64,000 nucleotides of DNA from Vogesella margarita (GCF_028548475.1 NZ_JAQQLE010000013.1:1-64000); one strand, 5' to 3'. Positions 34,050 to 44,614 are shown, counted from the first letter of the stretch. A program made the numbers and translations. Notes: generated from the letters alone by a model not told the origin.

Positions 34050-35741
34050 TCAGCCGGGCTGGCGCCAGTGCTGGATGTAGATCTGCAGCTCCTTGCGCCC
34101 CTGCCACTCGTTGGCCGCCAGCTGGTACACCGCGTTGATGGTCTGCGGCAGCCACTCCACCTGGTTGAACAGCATGCCGTCGCACTGCACGCCGTCCTTT
34201 TCCAGGCGCAGTTTCAGGTGCTTGTCGCCGACCACGCGCTGGCTGACGATGTGGAAGTCGTCATGGAAGGTCGGCGCGGCAAAGCCCTGCCCCCACACTT
34301 CTGCGGCCAACGTTTCCGCCACCGCCAGCGACAGCTCGCGGCCGCTGAGCGGGCCGTCGGTTTCCAGCGTGCGGGTCAGCGTGTTGCTGTCCAGCAGCTG
34401 GCGCGCCACGCTCTCGAAGGCGGCGGCGAATTCGTCGAAACGGGCCTCGGCAATGGTCAGCCCCGCCGCCATCGCGTGGCCGCCGAACTTGAGGATCAGC
34501 TGCGGGTGGCGCTTGTACACCAGATCCAGCGCGTCGCGCAGGTGGAAGCCGGGAATGGAACGGCCGGAGCCCTTGATCTCGCCCTCGTCACCCGGCGCGA
34601 ACACGATGGCCGGGCGGTGATACTTTTCCTTCAGCCGCGACGCGACGATGCCGACCACGCCCTGGTGCCAGTCGTCGCGATACAGTGACAAGGTGTAGCG
34701 CTGCTCGGCGTCGATACCGGACAGCACCGCCAATGCCTCATCCTGCATGCCGTGCTCGATGCTGCGCCGCTCGCGGTTGAGCCTGTCCAGCTCCTGCGCC
34801 AGCGTCAGCGCCTGCACTTCGTCGCCCGCCAGCAGGCAGGCGATGCCGAGGCTCATGTCGTCCAGCCGGCCGGCGGCGTTCAGCCGCGGCCCGACGGTGA
34901 AACCGAGGTCGAAGGCGTTGGCCTTGTGCGCGGCGCGGCCGGCAACACGAAACAGTGCGGCGATGCCCGGCGCCATGCGCCCGGCTCGCATGCGGCGCAG
35001 GCCGTTGTCGACCAGGATGCGGTTGTTGCGATCCAGCTTGACCACGTCGGCCACGGTGCCCAGCGCTACCAGATCCAGCAGCTCGCCCAGGTTCGGCTCC
35101 GGCTGCTGCCGGAACGCGCCACGGGCACGCAGCTCGGCGCGCAGCGCCATCAGCACGTAGAACATCACGCCGACGCCGGCCAGGTTCTTGGACGGAAACT
35201 CGCAGCCGGGCTGGTTGGGGTTGACGATCAGCGCCGCGGGCAAGGTGTCGCCGGGCAGGTGGTGATCGGTAACCAGCACCTCGATGCCGCGCGCGTTGGC
35301 GGCCTCGACCCCGGCGACGCTGGCGATGCCGTTATCGACGGTGACGATGATGTCCGGCCGGCTCTGCGCCGCCAGTTCTACGATTTCCGGCGTCAGGCCG
35401 TAGCCGTACTCGAAGCGGTTGGGCACGATGAAGTCGATCACCGCGCCCAGCGCCGCCAGCCCCTTCACCGCCACCGCGCAGGCGGTGGCGCCGTCGGCGT
35501 CGTAGTCGGCGACCACCAGCAGCCGTTGCCGGGCGGCGATGGCGTCGGCCAGTCGCGCGGCCATCGGCTGGATGTTTTTCAGACTGTGATAGGGCAATAG
35601 GCCCTTGAGGCCGTAATCCACTTCGGCGGCGTCGGCGATGCCGCGCGCGGCGTACAGGCGCGCCATCAGCGGCGCGATGCCCTGTTGATGCAGTTGCCGG
35701 GCGGGATCGGCCGGGACTTGACGGGTAACGATACGGGTCAT
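34050..35741 (-). CDS. recJ: Single-stranded-DNA-specific exonuclease RecJ
   Basis: The 563-residue DHH-family nuclease degrades ssDNA 5' to 3' in recombination and mismatch repair. The metal motifs VVADYDADGATACAVAV and VTVDNGIASVAGVEAA are present, as are the DHH box VTDHHLPGD, GPRLNAAGRLDDMSLG and the C-terminal KFGGHAMAAGLTI (DHHA1). The Met at 35741 is chosen because it overlaps the upstream gene's stop (ATGA); the open frame extends further but through that gene. Confidence 0.96.
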   Translation of the reverse strand: MTRIVTRQVPADPARQLHQQGIAPLMARLYAARGIADAAEVDYGLKGLLPYHSLKNIQPMAARLADAIAARQRLLVVADYDADGATACAVAVKGLAALGAVIDFIVPNRFEYGYGLTPEIVELAAQSRPDIIVTVDNGIASVAGVEAANARGIEVLVTDHHLPGDTLPAALIVNPNQPGCEFPSKNLAGVGVMFYVLMALRAELRARGAFRQQPEPNLGELLDLVALGTVADVVKLDRNNRILVDNGLRRMRAGRMAPGIAALFRVAGRAAHKANAFDLGFTVGPRLNAAGRLDDMSLGIACLLAGDEVQALTLAQELDRLNRERRSIEHGMQDEALAVLSGIDAEQRYTLSLYRDDWHQGVVGIVASRLKEKYHRPAIVFAPGDEGEIKGSGRSIPGFHLRDALDLVYKRHPQLILKFGGHAMAAGLTIAEARFDEFAAAFESVARQLLDSNTLTRTLETDGPLSGRELSLAVAETLAAEVWGQGFAAPTFHDDFHIVSQRVVGDKHLKLRLEKDGVQCDGMLFNQVEWLPQTINAVYQLAANEWQGRKELQIYIQHWRQPG

Positions 35742-36742
35742 TGCGGATACAGTTTGCTGAGTGGCAAGGGACGACGCCACAGTTTCCAGAGATCCAGCCG
35801 CGTGGTGCGGCTGTGCAGGCCGGCGCTGCCATGACAGCACAGCTCTACTTCGCTGAGCTTGCCCTGCTGCAGTGCGGCCAACGTTGGCGCAAACCAGTCG
35901 CGCTCCAGCCGCAGCAGCCCTTCGCGCCAGCCCCACACGTCACGGAACTGCGCGGCGCCCTCGGCGGCGTCGAGGTGGATCAGCACGTCGTCACCCCCTT
36001 CCGCCAGTGCAAAGGCATAGCCCGGGCTGTCGCCGGCGACACCGGCCTGCTGCGCCAGCTGCTGCCACAGCAGGTCATGGCTGTGCACCGCCGGATAGGC
36101 GCTGGCCAGTGACTGCGGCTGGCTGGCCTCGCCCCAGAACCACAGGCTGTTCACCGTCGGCTCGCCGCGCGCCTCGCGCGCCTCGTTGACCGGGTGGGTA
36201 TATAGCAACATCTGCAGCTCGTTGAGAAAGCGGCTCCAGCGCATGCCTTTTGCGCCCTTGGGCAGGTGGTGGTTGATGTCCTCGCCGATCACATCCGGCA
36301 GCGCAGAGAACTCGGCACCGCTCGCCTCCGGCAGGGCGACGAACCAGCGCGCTGGTGTCGGCGCGTGAAACAGCAGGCCGTCCTCGGCGAAGAAGGCGTT
36401 CAGGCTGGCCAGCAGCGCCGCGGCCTCGTCCTGCGAGAGATTCATGATACCAATGTCGCCCAGCAGCGCGCGGTCGCGATCGACGCGCAGGTTGACCGGG
36501 TCGGCAATCAGCCAGCTGGTCGCCGGCGGCAGGCCGGCAGCGCGGGCAAGGTTGGCCGCAAGAGCCGGCTGCGGCAGGCCGAAAGTGCGGCACAGCATCT
36601 CGCTCGCGCTCAGCGGCGCACTGCGCCACTGGCCGCGGCCCAGCAGCGTCGACAGCGCCGGCAGCGACAGGTCCTTGCACAGCTCGGGGCCGTCGGCGCT
36701 GTCCAGCCAGGTCAGGCCGGGAACAAACAGGGTGTATTTCAT
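35738..36742 (-). CDS. RpfE-like protein (phosphoglycerate-mutase-related family)
   Basis: The 334-residue protein begins MKYTLFVPGLTWLDSADGPE. It matches the RpfE-type family that sits beside recJ in Xanthomonas and many betaproteobacteria and is distantly related to cofactor-independent phosphoglycerate mutases. Conserved stretches include DPVNLRVDRDRALLGD and LNELQMLLYTHPVNEARE. Its biochemical role is unknown. The stop overlaps recJ by four bases. An in-frame upstream Met (36811) is rejected because homologues begin at MKY. Confidence 0.8.
   Translation of the reverse strand: MKYTLFVPGLTWLDSADGPELCKDLSLPALSTLLGRGQWRSAPLSASEMLCRTFGLPQPALAANLARAAGLPPATSWLIADPVNLRVDRDRALLGDIGIMNLSQDEAAALLASLNAFFAEDGLLFHAPTPARWFVALPEASGAEFSALPDVIGEDINHHLPKGAKGMRWSRFLNELQMLLYTHPVNEAREARGEPTVNSLWFWGEASQPQSLASAYPAVHSHDLLWQQLAQQAGVAGDSPGYAFALAEGGDDVLIHLDAAEGAAQFRDVWGWREGLLRLERDWFAPTLAALQQGKLSEVELCCHGSAGLHSRTTRLDLWKLWRRPLPLSKLYPQ
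36547..36560 (-). repeat. Dispersed 14-mer, exact copy (C form)
   Basis: AAGGTTGGCCGCAA on the plus strand lies within the rpfE-like gene, where it encodes LAANL. Confidence 0.85.
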
Positions 36743-37082
36743 GGCGGGTGTGGCGTCGGTGGGTGCGATGACAGGCCGGCATTGTAGCGGTTTGCGAGCG
36801 GCGCTGACCAATTGCGGCAGGCGTTGAACTTATTTAGAGACAAAACAGTCTTTGCAGTCGGCTCCGCTTGACACCAATGCCGGTGAAAGCGGGAACTGTC
36901 GTAAAACGGACGATGACATTGAGTTAGTTTGTTGATTATTAAACATTATTTGTTTGCCTGTCTCCGTTTTTTTGCTAACCTGCCCCCTTTGTATTTTTAT
37001 CAATAGCTGTTGATTAAGCAGCTTGTTCGATAAACGTACTTGTCCCGGGCACCCTCCGGGCCATACAAGACCATAGAGATCC

Positions 37083-38414
37083 ATGAGCTACCAGACACTG
37101 CTGCCATCCCGTCTCCAAGGCCTCCAGCGCCTGATGAAACATCGCTTCAGCTGGCTGATCGGCGCCGCCACCCTGCCCTTTCTCGGCGTGCTGACCGCCG
37201 TTGCCGTCGCCCCCGGCGCGGCCGAGCCGGCACCACTCGAAGTACGCGAAGTCAGCCAGTTGCTGGCGCTGCCGGCACTGCCGGCCGGCCAGTCCGACGG
37301 CTCGCGCTACTGGCGCGAAGAGCGCATCCAGCGCGGCGATACCATTGCCCGCCTGCTGAACCGCCTCGGCGTCGGCAGCGACGAAGCCAACCGCTTCATT
37401 CATACCGCGCCGGTGTCGCGCGACCTGCTGAAACTGCACGCCGGCGCGACGCTGTCGGTACAGATCAACGACCAGGGCGAGCTGTTCGGCCTGCGCTTCC
37501 TCAACGACGACGAGAACGGCGAAAAAGTGCTGGTCGTGATCGAGAAGCACGGCGAACAGTGGCAAGCCAGCGCCGAACCGCCGCGCACCGAGACGATCCA
37601 GGCGGTACGCTCCGTCGAGGTCCGCACCAGTCTTAGCGGCGCGCTGGCCCAGGCCGGCGTACCGGTGGAAATCCGCACCCAGCTGGGCGAGATTTTCTCC
37701 GACCAGCTGGATACCACTCGCCTGCAGCCGGGCGATCGTGTCAACCTGGTGTACGAGACGCTGCTGTACAAGGGCTCGCCGATTGCCAACGGCAATGTGC
37801 TGGCCGCCGAGATCCAGTCCGGCGGCAAGACCTGGCAGGCGTTCTACTTTGCCCACGACAGTGAATCCGGCGCCTACTACGACGCCGCTGGCCAGTCGCT
37901 GCGCAAGGGCTTCAGCAACCAACCTGTCAGCAATGCCCGCATCAGCTCCGGCTTCGGCATGCGCTTCCACCCGATACTGCGCAGCCTGCGCATGCACGAG
38001 GGCATCGACTATGCCGCCGGCAGCGGCACACCGATCATGGCCACCTCCGACGGCGTGATCGACACCATCGCCAGCCAGAGCGGCTACGGCAACGTGGTGA
38101 TCATCAAGCACAACGCCAAGCTGTCGACGCTGTACGCGCACATGAGCCGCTTCGAGCCGAAGCTGAAACGTGGCAGCAAGGTGTCCGCCGGCCAGGTAAT
38201 CGGCTATGTCGGCAGCACCGGACGCTCCACCGGCCCGCACCTGCACATGGAGGTGCGCGTCAACGGCCAGGCGGTCGATCCGTCGACCACCGCACTGCCG
38301 GTGCCGGGCCTGAGCACGCAGCAACGCTTGGCCTTCCGCCAGCAGAGCGTTAAGCTGGCGGCTAATTTGAAGCTGCTCAGGGAGATTCCGGTCAGCGTTG
38401 CCCAGCTGGAGTAA
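37083..38414 (+). CDS. mepM: Murein DD-endopeptidase, M23 family (MepM-like)
   Basis: The 443-residue protein has an N-terminal membrane anchor (WLIGAATLPFLGVLTAVAV), a LysM/OapA-like middle (GDTIARLLNRLGVGSDEANRF) and a C-terminal peptidase_M23 domain. That domain contains the zinc ligands in MHEGIDYAAGSGTPI, LSTLYAHMSRF and TGPHLHMEVRVNG. It cuts peptide cross-links so that new wall can be inserted. Pairing with anmK downstream is common in betaproteobacteria. The 340-base region upstream, to the rpfE-like start, should hold its promoter, but no strong match was found. Confidence 0.92.
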   Translation: MSYQTLLPSRLQGLQRLMKHRFSWLIGAATLPFLGVLTAVAVAPGAAEPAPLEVREVSQLLALPALPAGQSDGSRYWREERIQRGDTIARLLNRLGVGSDEANRFIHTAPVSRDLLKLHAGATLSVQINDQGELFGLRFLNDDENGEKVLVVIEKHGEQWQASAEPPRTETIQAVRSVEVRTSLSGALAQAGVPVEIRTQLGEIFSDQLDTTRLQPGDRVNLVYETLLYKGSPIANGNVLAAEIQSGGKTWQAFYFAHDSESGAYYDAAGQSLRKGFSNQPVSNARISSGFGMRFHPILRSLRMHEGIDYAAGSGTPIMATSDGVIDTIASQSGYGNVVIIKHNAKLSTLYAHMSRFEPKLKRGSKVSAGQVIGYVGSTGRSTGPHLHMEVRVNGQAVDPSTTALPVPGLSTQQRLAFRQQSVKLAANLKLLREIPVSVAQLE

Positions 38415-38433
38415 ACGCCCCCGTGCAATCCTC

Positions 38434-38464
38434 AACCCTGACAGCACTACTGTCAGGGTTTTTT
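38434..38464 (+). terminator. Terminator between mepM and anmK, overlapping the anmK ribosome site
   Basis: AACCCTGACAG and CTGTCAGGGTT form an 11-bp stem around CACTA, followed by T. The final T is one base from the anmK ATG, and the only Shine-Dalgarno-like bases (CAGGG) are within the 3' arm. Confidence 0.85.
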
Positions 38465-38465
38465 C

Positions 38466-39566
38466 ATGTCTGCGTATTTTATCGGTTTGATGTCCGGCAC
38501 CAGCCTCGACGGCGTGGATGCGGTTCTGGTGGATTTTTCCGGCCCGCGTTTCCGCGTTTGCGGCGAGGCCTTCGTTGACTATCCGGCGACGCTGCGCGAG
38601 GACATCCTTGCGCTACAGACCCCGGCACACAACGAGCTGGACCGCAGCGCCCAGCTGGCCAACCAGCTGGCTCAGCGCTACGCGCAAGTGGTGCAGCAGC
38701 TGCTGGCCAGCTGCCGGCTCGACGCCGGCGCCGTGAGCGCCATCGCCTGCCACGGCCAGACTATCCGCCACGCACCGGAGCGCGGCTACACGCTGCAGCT
38801 GGGCAACCTCGCACTGCTGGCCGAGCTGACCGGCATCGACGTGATCGGCGACCTGCGCAGCCGTGACGTTGCCGCCGGCGGCCAGGGGGCGCCACTGGTA
38901 CCCGCCTTCCACGCGCACGCTTTCCATGACGAGAACGTGAACCGCCTGATCGTCAACATCGGCGGCATCGCCAACCTGACTTACCTCGGCCATGACGGCG
39001 CGGTCTCCGGCTTCGACAGCGGCCCTGGCAACATGCTGCTCGACGCCTGGGTCAAGCTGCATTGCGGCCAACCTTATGACGCCGACGGCGCGTGGTCGGC
39101 CTCCGGCAACGTGCATCCACGCCTGCTGCAGCAGCTGCTGGCCACCAGCTACTTTGACGCGCCGCCCCCCAAGAGCACCGGCCGCGACCTGTTCGATCTC
39201 GCCTGGCTGCAGGCGCAGCTGCACGCGCTGGGCGAAGTGCTGCGCCCGGCCGACGTGCAGGCTACCCTGGCCGAACTGGTCGCACACAGCATCGTCAACG
39301 CCGCGCAGCGTTTCCTGCCCGCCGTCAGCGCGGTCTACCTGTGCGGCGGCGGCGCGCGCAACCGCGACCTGCGCCAGCGGCTGCAGCAACGTTGGCCGCA
39401 GGTCGGCTGGCACCTGACCGACGAGTTGGGACTGCCCTTGCACCAGGTGGAAGCCACCGCCTTTGCCTGGCTGGGCTATTGCTTCAGCCGGCGCCAGGGC
39501 GCCAACCTGCCGGCGGTGACCGGCGCCAGCGGCCGGCGCGTGCTGGGAGCGCTGTATCCGGCCTGA
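38466..39566 (+). CDS. anmK: Anhydro-N-acetylmuramic acid kinase
   Basis: The 366-residue sugar kinase converts 1,6-anhydroMurNAc from wall recycling to MurNAc-6-phosphate. The start motif YFIGLMSGTSLDGVDAVL is typical. Other conserved parts are IACHGQTIRH, LIVNIGGIANLTYL, GFDSGPGNMLLDAW and LCGGGARN. The start is fixed by homology, although it abuts a strong terminator hairpin that hides the ribosome site. Two copies of the dispersed 14-mer (39062-39075 exact, 39388-39401 one mismatch) lie within. Confidence 0.95.
   Translation: MSAYFIGLMSGTSLDGVDAVLVDFSGPRFRVCGEAFVDYPATLREDILALQTPAHNELDRSAQLANQLAQRYAQVVQQLLASCRLDAGAVSAIACHGQTIRHAPERGYTLQLGNLALLAELTGIDVIGDLRSRDVAAGGQGAPLVPAFHAHAFHDENVNRLIVNIGGIANLTYLGHDGAVSGFDSGPGNMLLDAWVKLHCGQPYDADGAWSASGNVHPRLLQQLLATSYFDAPPPKSTGRDLFDLAWLQAQLHALGEVLRPADVQATLAELVAHSIVNAAQRFLPAVSAVYLCGGGARNRDLRQRLQQRWPQVGWHLTDELGLPLHQVEATAFAWLGYCFSRRQGANLPAVTGASGRRVLGALYPA
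39062..39075 (+). repeat. Dispersed 14-mer, exact copy (C form)
   Basis: TTGCGGCCAACCTT lies within anmK and is read as CGQP in frame. Confidence 0.85.
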
Positions 39567-39645
39567 CAAATTCACGTGCCGGTACGCGGATTTTGTGCGG
39601 TTTGCCGATATAATCAGCCACCACCCTAATCAAACAGAATAATCA

Positions 39646-41943
39646 ATGCGCCTCTTCAAGCGTAAAGCCGCCGTTCGCAACACCGACCCGCTGCCGCCAC
39701 GGCTCTCCAGCCTGCTGCGCGAAGCGTGGTGGTTGCTGATGGCCGTGACCGCCGTTTACCTCGTTCTGACGCTGGCGTCGTTTTCTCCCGCAGATTCTTC
39801 CTGGTCGCACAGCTCGGCCGATGCGCAGGTGCGCAACTATGGCGGCGCCTTTGGCGCCTGGCTGTCCGACATCCTGCTGTACCTGTTCGGCTACTCGGCG
39901 TGGCTGAGCGTGGCATTCTGTCTCGCCGCCATCGCCTGGGGCTATCGCCAGCTGGGCGAAGGCATCCGCCGCCCAGGGCCGATGGCGTGGGCGGCCAGCT
40001 TCGGTTTCCTGTTGTTCATTCTTTGCTCTGCCAGCCTCGAAGCGCTGATCTGGCGTGGCGAGACGCTGAGCCTGCCGCTGGTCGCCGGCGGCCTGTTCGG
40101 CCAGTTCCTCGGGGATATCGCCGCGCGCGTATTCGGTCTGACCGGCGGCGGCCTGCTGTTGCTGGTGAGCGGCGCCATCGGTTTCTCGCTGTTTACCGGC
40201 CTGTCGTGGCTGAACCTGATGGAGCGCATCGGCGGCGGCATCGAGGATGGCGTACTGAAGATCTGGCAGGCGTGGCAGGCACGCCAGGACCGCGAGATCG
40301 GTCGCGAAGTCGCACAGCAGCGCGAGGAAAAAGTCGTCACCGAGAAAAAGAAAATCGAAGACAAGCCGCCGGTACGCATCGAGGCGCCGGTGCTGGACAT
40401 CCCGCTGTCGCCCAAGGTGACCAAGCCGGTACAACAGTCGCTGTTTGCCGCGCCCGGCGACGACACCCTGCCCGGCCTGCCACTGTTGGCCGCACCGAAG
40501 GAACAGGGCGAGCCGGTGTCCGCCGAGACGGTGGAATACACCTCGCGCCTGATCGAACGCAAGCTGGCCGACTTTGGCGTCGACGTGAAAGTGGTCGCCG
40601 CCTACCCCGGCCCGGTAATCACCCGTTACGAGATCGAGCCGGCCATCGGCGTCAAGGGCGCGCAGATCGTCAACCTGATGCGCGACCTCGCGCGCGCTCT
40701 CTCCCTGGTGTCGATCCGCGTGGTGGAAACCATCCCCGGCAAGACCTATATGGGCCTGGAGCTTCCTAACCCGAAGCGCCAGATCGTGCGTCTGTCCGAG
40801 ATCGTCGGCTCCGACAGCTACCAGAACATGAGCTCGCGCCTGGCGATGGCGCTGGGCAAGGACATTGCCGGCCAGCCGGTGTCCGCCGACCTCGCCAAGA
40901 TGCCGCACGTACTGGTGGCCGGCACCACCGGCTCCGGCAAATCGGTGGCCATCAACGCCATGATCCTGTCGGTGCTGTACAAGGCAACGCCCAAAGAAGC
41001 CCGCCTGATCATGGTCGATCCGAAAATGCTTGAATTGTCGGTATATGAAGGCATCCCGCACCTACTGGCACCAGTGGTCACCGACATGAAGCAGGCCGCC
41101 AACGCACTGAACTGGTGTGTCGGCGAGATGGAAAAACGCTACCGACTGATGTCCAAGCTCGGCGTGCGCAACCTCGCCGGCTACAACCAGAAGATCCGCG
41201 ACGCGGAAAAGGCCGGTGAAAAGCTGCCCAATCCGTTCAGCCTGACCCCGGAAACGCCGGAGCCGCTGGAGACCATGCCGATGATCGTGGTGGTGATCGA
41301 CGAGCTGGCCGACCTGATGATGGTGGCCGGCAAGAAGATCGAGGAGCTAATCGCCCGCCTGGCGCAGAAGGCGCGCGCCGCCGGCATTCATCTGATTCTG
41401 GCCACGCAGCGGCCGTCGGTGGACGTGATCACCGGCCTGATCAAGGCCAATATCCCGACCCGCATCGCCTTCCAGGTATCCAGCAAGATCGACAGCCGCA
41501 CCATCCTCGACCAGATGGGCGCCGAGACGCTGCTGGGCCAGGGCGACATGCTGTACCTGCCGCCTGGCACCGGCTACCCGCTGCGCGTGCACGGCGCCTT
41601 CGTCGCCGACGACGAGGTGCATCAGGTGGTGGAATTCCTCAAGACCACCGGCGAGCCGGACTACATCGAGGGCATCCTCACCGGCGGCACCGAAACCGAG
41701 GCAGGTGACGGCGGCGACGGCCTGTCCGGCAGCGGCGATAGCGAAGCCGACCCGCTGTACGACGATGCCGTCGCCATTGTGCTGAAAACGCGCAAGGCGT
41801 CGATTTCGTCGGTGCAACGTCATCTGCGCATCGGCTACAACCGTGCCGCGCGACTGATCGAACAGATGGAAGCCAGCGGCATCGTCTCGGCGATGGAAAC
41901 CAACGGCAACCGCAGCGTGCTGGTGCCGGCGCGAGAGGAATAA
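39646..41943 (+). CDS. ftsK: DNA translocase FtsK
   Basis: The 765-residue septal translocase pumps DNA at division and activates XerCD at dif. It has four N-terminal membrane helices (about 25-190), a short linker and the motor. The motor has Walker [17 protein letters not shown], Walker [18 protein letters not shown] and the [24 protein letters not shown] segment. The C-terminal gamma winged helix ([20 protein letters not shown]) reads KOPS. Its place 16 kb from the dif site in this window is a neat but not required proximity. Confidence 0.96.
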   Translation: MRLFKRKAAVRNTDPLPPRLSSLLREAWWLLMAVTAVYLVLTLASFSPADSSWSHSSADAQVRNYGGAFGAWLSDILLYLFGYSAWLSVAFCLAAIAWGYRQLGEGIRRPGPMAWAASFGFLLFILCSASLEALIWRGETLSLPLVAGGLFGQFLGDIAARVFGLTGGGLLLLVSGAIGFSLFTGLSWLNLMERIGGGIEDGVLKIWQAWQARQDREIGREVAQQREEKVVTEKKKIEDKPPVRIEAPVLDIPLSPKVTKPVQQSLFAAPGDDTLPGLPLLAAPKEQGEPVSAETVEYTSRLIERKLADFGVDVKVVAAYPGPVITRYEIEPAIGVKGAQIVNLMRDLARALSLVSIRVVETIPGKTYMGLELPNPKRQIVRLSEIVGSDSYQNMSSRLAMALGKDIAGQPVSADLAKMPHVLVAGTTGSGKSVAINAMILSVLYKATPKEARLIMVDPKMLELSVYEGIPHLLAPVVTDMKQAANALNWCVGEMEKRYRLMSKLGVRNLAGYNQKIRDAEKAGEKLPNPFSLTPETPEPLETMPMIVVVIDELADLMMVAGKKIEELIARLAQKARAAGIHLILATQRPSVDVITGLIKANIPTRIAFQVSSKIDSRTILDQMGAETLLGQGDMLYLPPGTGYPLRVHGAFVADDEVHQVVEFLKTTGEPDYIEGILTGGTETEAGDGGDGLSGSGDSEADPLYDDAVAIVLKTRKASISSVQRHLRIGYNRAARLIEQMEASGIVSAMETNGNRSVLVPAREE

Positions 41944-42045
41944 GCCGTGCCATTTCATTGAGCAAGGTTGGCCGCAGCAATGCGGCCATTGCTTTTTCAG
42001 GCGCGCAAGGTAAGCTTCATCCTTATTATTTGTACTGGACAAAAC

Positions 42046-43131
42046 ATGGCCGTACCACACGCAGAACCGGCTTTCCGCCACAGCTACACCCCCAAGACCG
42101 GCGTGCTGCTGATCAACCTCGGCACTCCGGACGCTCCCACCGCCAAGGCCTTGCGCCCTTACCTCAAGCAGTTCCTGTCCGACCAACGCGTGATCGAAAT
42201 CCCGAAGGCGCTGTGGTGGCTGATCCTCAACGGCATCATCCTCAATCTGCGCCCGCGTAAGAGTGCCGAGAAGTACGCCAGCATCTGGAGCAGCGAAGGC
42301 TCGCCGCTGCTGATCCACACCCGCAAGCAGAGCCAACTGCTGGCCGAGCAGCTGGCTGCGGCAGGACTGGAAAACCTGGTGGTCGACTTCGCGATGCGCT
42401 ACGGCAACCCGTCGGTCGACAGCGTGCTGCGCAGCATGCGCGAACAGGGTGTCGAGCGCCTGCTGGTGGTGCCGCTGTACCCGCAGTATGCCGGCTCTTC
42501 GGTAGCGACCGCGCTGGACGAGGTGTTCCGCAGCCTGCTGCGCATGCGCAATATGCCGGAAATCCGCACCGTGCGGCATTTCCACGATTTCCCACCCTAT
42601 ATCGAGGCGCTGGCGCGACAGGTAGAGGCGCACTGGCAGGCAAACGGCCGTGGCGACAAGCTGCTGATGTCCTTTCACGGCGTGCCGCGTTTCACGCTGG
42701 ACAAGGGTGACCCCTATCACTGCGAATGCCTGAAGACCGGCCGCCTGCTGGCGGAGCGCCTGCAGCTGGACAAGGACCAGTATGTGGTGGCATTCCAGAG
42801 CCGCTTCGGCAAGGCGGAATGGATCAAGCCCTATACCGTCGACACCCTGACGGCACTGGCCAAAGCCGGTACGCAAAAACTGGACGTAATGTGCCCCGGC
42901 TTTGTCGGCGACTGTCTGGAGACGCTGGAAGAAATCGCGATGGAAGGGAAGGAAATTTTCCTGACCAATGGCGGTGGCGAATACCACTACATTCCCTGCC
43001 TGAATGAAGATCCAAACTGGCTGAATGCGCTGTCAGCACTGGTACAGCAGCATCTTGGTGGCTGGATAACAACACCGGAAGATCCGGTGCAGCGTTTTCA
43101 GCGTGCGCAAGATTCAGGCGCAAACCGCTAG
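42046..43131 (+). CDS. hemH: Ferrochelatase
   Basis: The 361-residue enzyme inserts Fe2+ into protoporphyrin IX, the last step of protoheme synthesis. The N-terminal motif [20 protein letters not shown] and the active-site segments [19 protein letters not shown] (catalytic His) and [20 protein letters not shown] (catalytic Glu) are present. The start at 42046 ([10 protein letters not shown]) is preferred over an upstream in-frame Met at 41968, since homologues begin shortly before the TGVLL segment. Confidence 0.95.
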   Translation: MAVPHAEPAFRHSYTPKTGVLLINLGTPDAPTAKALRPYLKQFLSDQRVIEIPKALWWLILNGIILNLRPRKSAEKYASIWSSEGSPLLIHTRKQSQLLAEQLAAAGLENLVVDFAMRYGNPSVDSVLRSMREQGVERLLVVPLYPQYAGSSVATALDEVFRSLLRMRNMPEIRTVRHFHDFPPYIEALARQVEAHWQANGRGDKLLMSFHGVPRFTLDKGDPYHCECLKTGRLLAERLQLDKDQYVVAFQSRFGKAEWIKPYTVDTLTALAKAGTQKLDVMCPGFVGDCLETLEEIAMEGKEIFLTNGGGEYHYIPCLNEDPNWLNALSALVQQHLGGWITTPEDPVQRFQRAQDSGANR

Positions 43132-43152
43132 CAAAAGCGATTTTTTCACCCC

Positions 43153-43179
43153 AATGGCGCACCATCATGGTGCGCCATT
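43153..43179 (+). terminator. Perfect hairpin after hemH
   Basis: AATGGCGCACC and GGTGCGCCATT pair over 11 bases with loop ATCAT. The following T-run is poor (TTGTTCATTTT), so termination is likely but not certain. Confidence 0.6.
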
Positions 43180-43287
43180 GTTCATTTTATACTTTATCCC
43201 TCTGGCAATCTGACCAGTGCGGTGCAACAAATATGTCATAGCCTTTGACGTGTCTGACAATCTCCAAATCGGCCAAATCAAACTTCG

Positions 43288-43316
43288 TTGACACTGCATA
43301 GGGTGCTACGCATAAT
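43288..43316 (+). promoter_or_regulatory. Sigma-70 promoter of the first binding-protein gene
   Basis: TTGACA at 43288-43293 and CATAAT at 43311-43316 have a 17-base spacer. It lies 77 bases upstream of the start codon. Confidence 0.75.
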
Positions 43317-43392
43317 CAGTCCGCATCTGCTCTTTCCAAAAGAACCGGGCAGATCTTACAAGTCACATGACTAAGATCAGGGGAAACACAAG

Positions 43393-44586
43393 ATGAATAA
43401 ATTCGCACGCCTTAGCCTCTTTGCAGCAGCCGCCATTGCTCTGACTGCCTGCGGCAACAAAGAAGAAAAACCAGCTGCCGAAGCTTCCGCTGCTGCTGCC
43501 GATGCCGGCGGTGATGTGGTAGTCAAGATCGGTCAAGTATCGCCAATGACCGGCCCGATTGCTCACCTGGGCAAAGACAACGAATTCGGCGCGCGCCTGG
43601 CCATTGAAGACCTGAACGCCGAAGGCGTCGAGATCGGTGGCAAGAAAGTCAAATTTGAACTGGTCTCCGAAGACGACCAAGGTGACCCGAAAATCGGTAC
43701 CCAGGTTGCACAGCGTCTGGTTGACGCAGGCGTAGTCGGTGTTGTGGGCCACCTGAACTCCGGCACCACCATCCCTGCATCCAAGATCTACTCCGATGCC
43801 GGCATCCCGCAGATCTCCCCTTCCGCGACCAACCCTGACTACACCAAGCAAGGTTACAAGACCACTTTCCGCGTGATTGCCAACGACGTACAGCAAGGCA
43901 AGGCACTGGGCGAGTTTGCCGTTGACACCCTGAAAGCGAAAAAAGTCGCCATCATCGACGACCGTACCGCTTACGGCCAGGGTCTGGCTGACGAATTCGA
44001 AAAAGCCATCAAGGCCAAGGGCGGCGAAATCGCCAAGCGCGAATTCACCACCAACACCGCCACCGACTTCAACGCCATCCTGACCTCGATCAAGTCGGCA
44101 CAGCCGGACGTGATCTTCTACGGCGGCATGGACGCACAGGCAGCACCTCTGGCCAAGCAGATGCAGCGTCTGGGCATCAAGGCCAAGCTGATGGGCGGCG
44201 ACGGCTGGCAGACTCCGGAGTTCATCAAGCTGGCAGGCGAAGCATCCGAAGGTCAGTACTCCTCCAGCTGCGGCGTGCCACGTGACAAGATGCCAGGCTT
44301 CGCAGCGTTCAACGACCGCTTCAAGGCCAAGTTCAACACTGATGTACAGATCTACGCTCCGTACGAGTACGATGCCGTGAAAGTACTGGTTGACTCCATG
44401 AAGCGTGCCGGTTCGACCGATCCTAAAGCCTACCTGCCTGAAGTGGGCAAAACCAAGATGACCGGCGTGACTGGCGTGATCGCCTTTGACGAAAAAGGCG
44501 ACATCAAGGACGGCGCAGTGACTGTTTACCAGGTTAAAGGCGGCAAGTGGGAAGTGGTTTCCACCGTTGGCGGCCCAGCCAAGTAA
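43393..44586 (+). CDS. Branched-chain amino acid ABC transporter binding lipoprotein (LivK-like), copy 1
   Basis: The 397-residue protein has a lipoprotein signal (LSLFAAAAIALTAC) and a Peripla_BP_6 (LivK/LivJ) fold. Typical parts are VKIGQVSPMTGPIAHLGKD, FELVSEDDQGDPKIGTQVAQ, VGVVGHLNSGTTIPAS, FRVIANDVQQGKALGEF and IIDDRTAYGQGLADEF. It should capture a branched-chain or related amino acid in the periplasm. No permease or ATPase genes are adjacent, so it probably serves a transporter encoded elsewhere. It has its own promoter and terminator. A close paralogue follows. Confidence 0.9.
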   Translation: MNKFARLSLFAAAAIALTACGNKEEKPAAEASAAAADAGGDVVVKIGQVSPMTGPIAHLGKDNEFGARLAIEDLNAEGVEIGGKKVKFELVSEDDQGDPKIGTQVAQRLVDAGVVGVVGHLNSGTTIPASKIYSDAGIPQISPSATNPDYTKQGYKTTFRVIANDVQQGKALGEFAVDTLKAKKVAIIDDRTAYGQGLADEFEKAIKAKGGEIAKREFTTNTATDFNAILTSIKSAQPDVIFYGGMDAQAAPLAKQMQRLGIKAKLMGGDGWQTPEFIKLAGEASEGQYSSSCGVPRDKMPGFAAFNDRFKAKFNTDVQIYAPYEYDAVKVLVDSMKRAGSTDPKAYLPEVGKTKMTGVTGVIAFDEKGDIKDGAVTVYQVKGGKWEVVSTVGGPAK

Positions 44587-44614
44587 GCTGATCTGACAAG
44601 GCTTCTGCCTGTGA

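Noticed and set aside
37014-38447. 477-codon minus-strand open frame opposite mepM
   Set aside because: Shadow frame of a gene with clear M23 motifs.
39643-41061. 472-codon minus-strand open frame opposite ftsK
   Set aside because: Antisense shadow of ftsK with Gln/Ala/His-rich composition and no ribosome site or domain.
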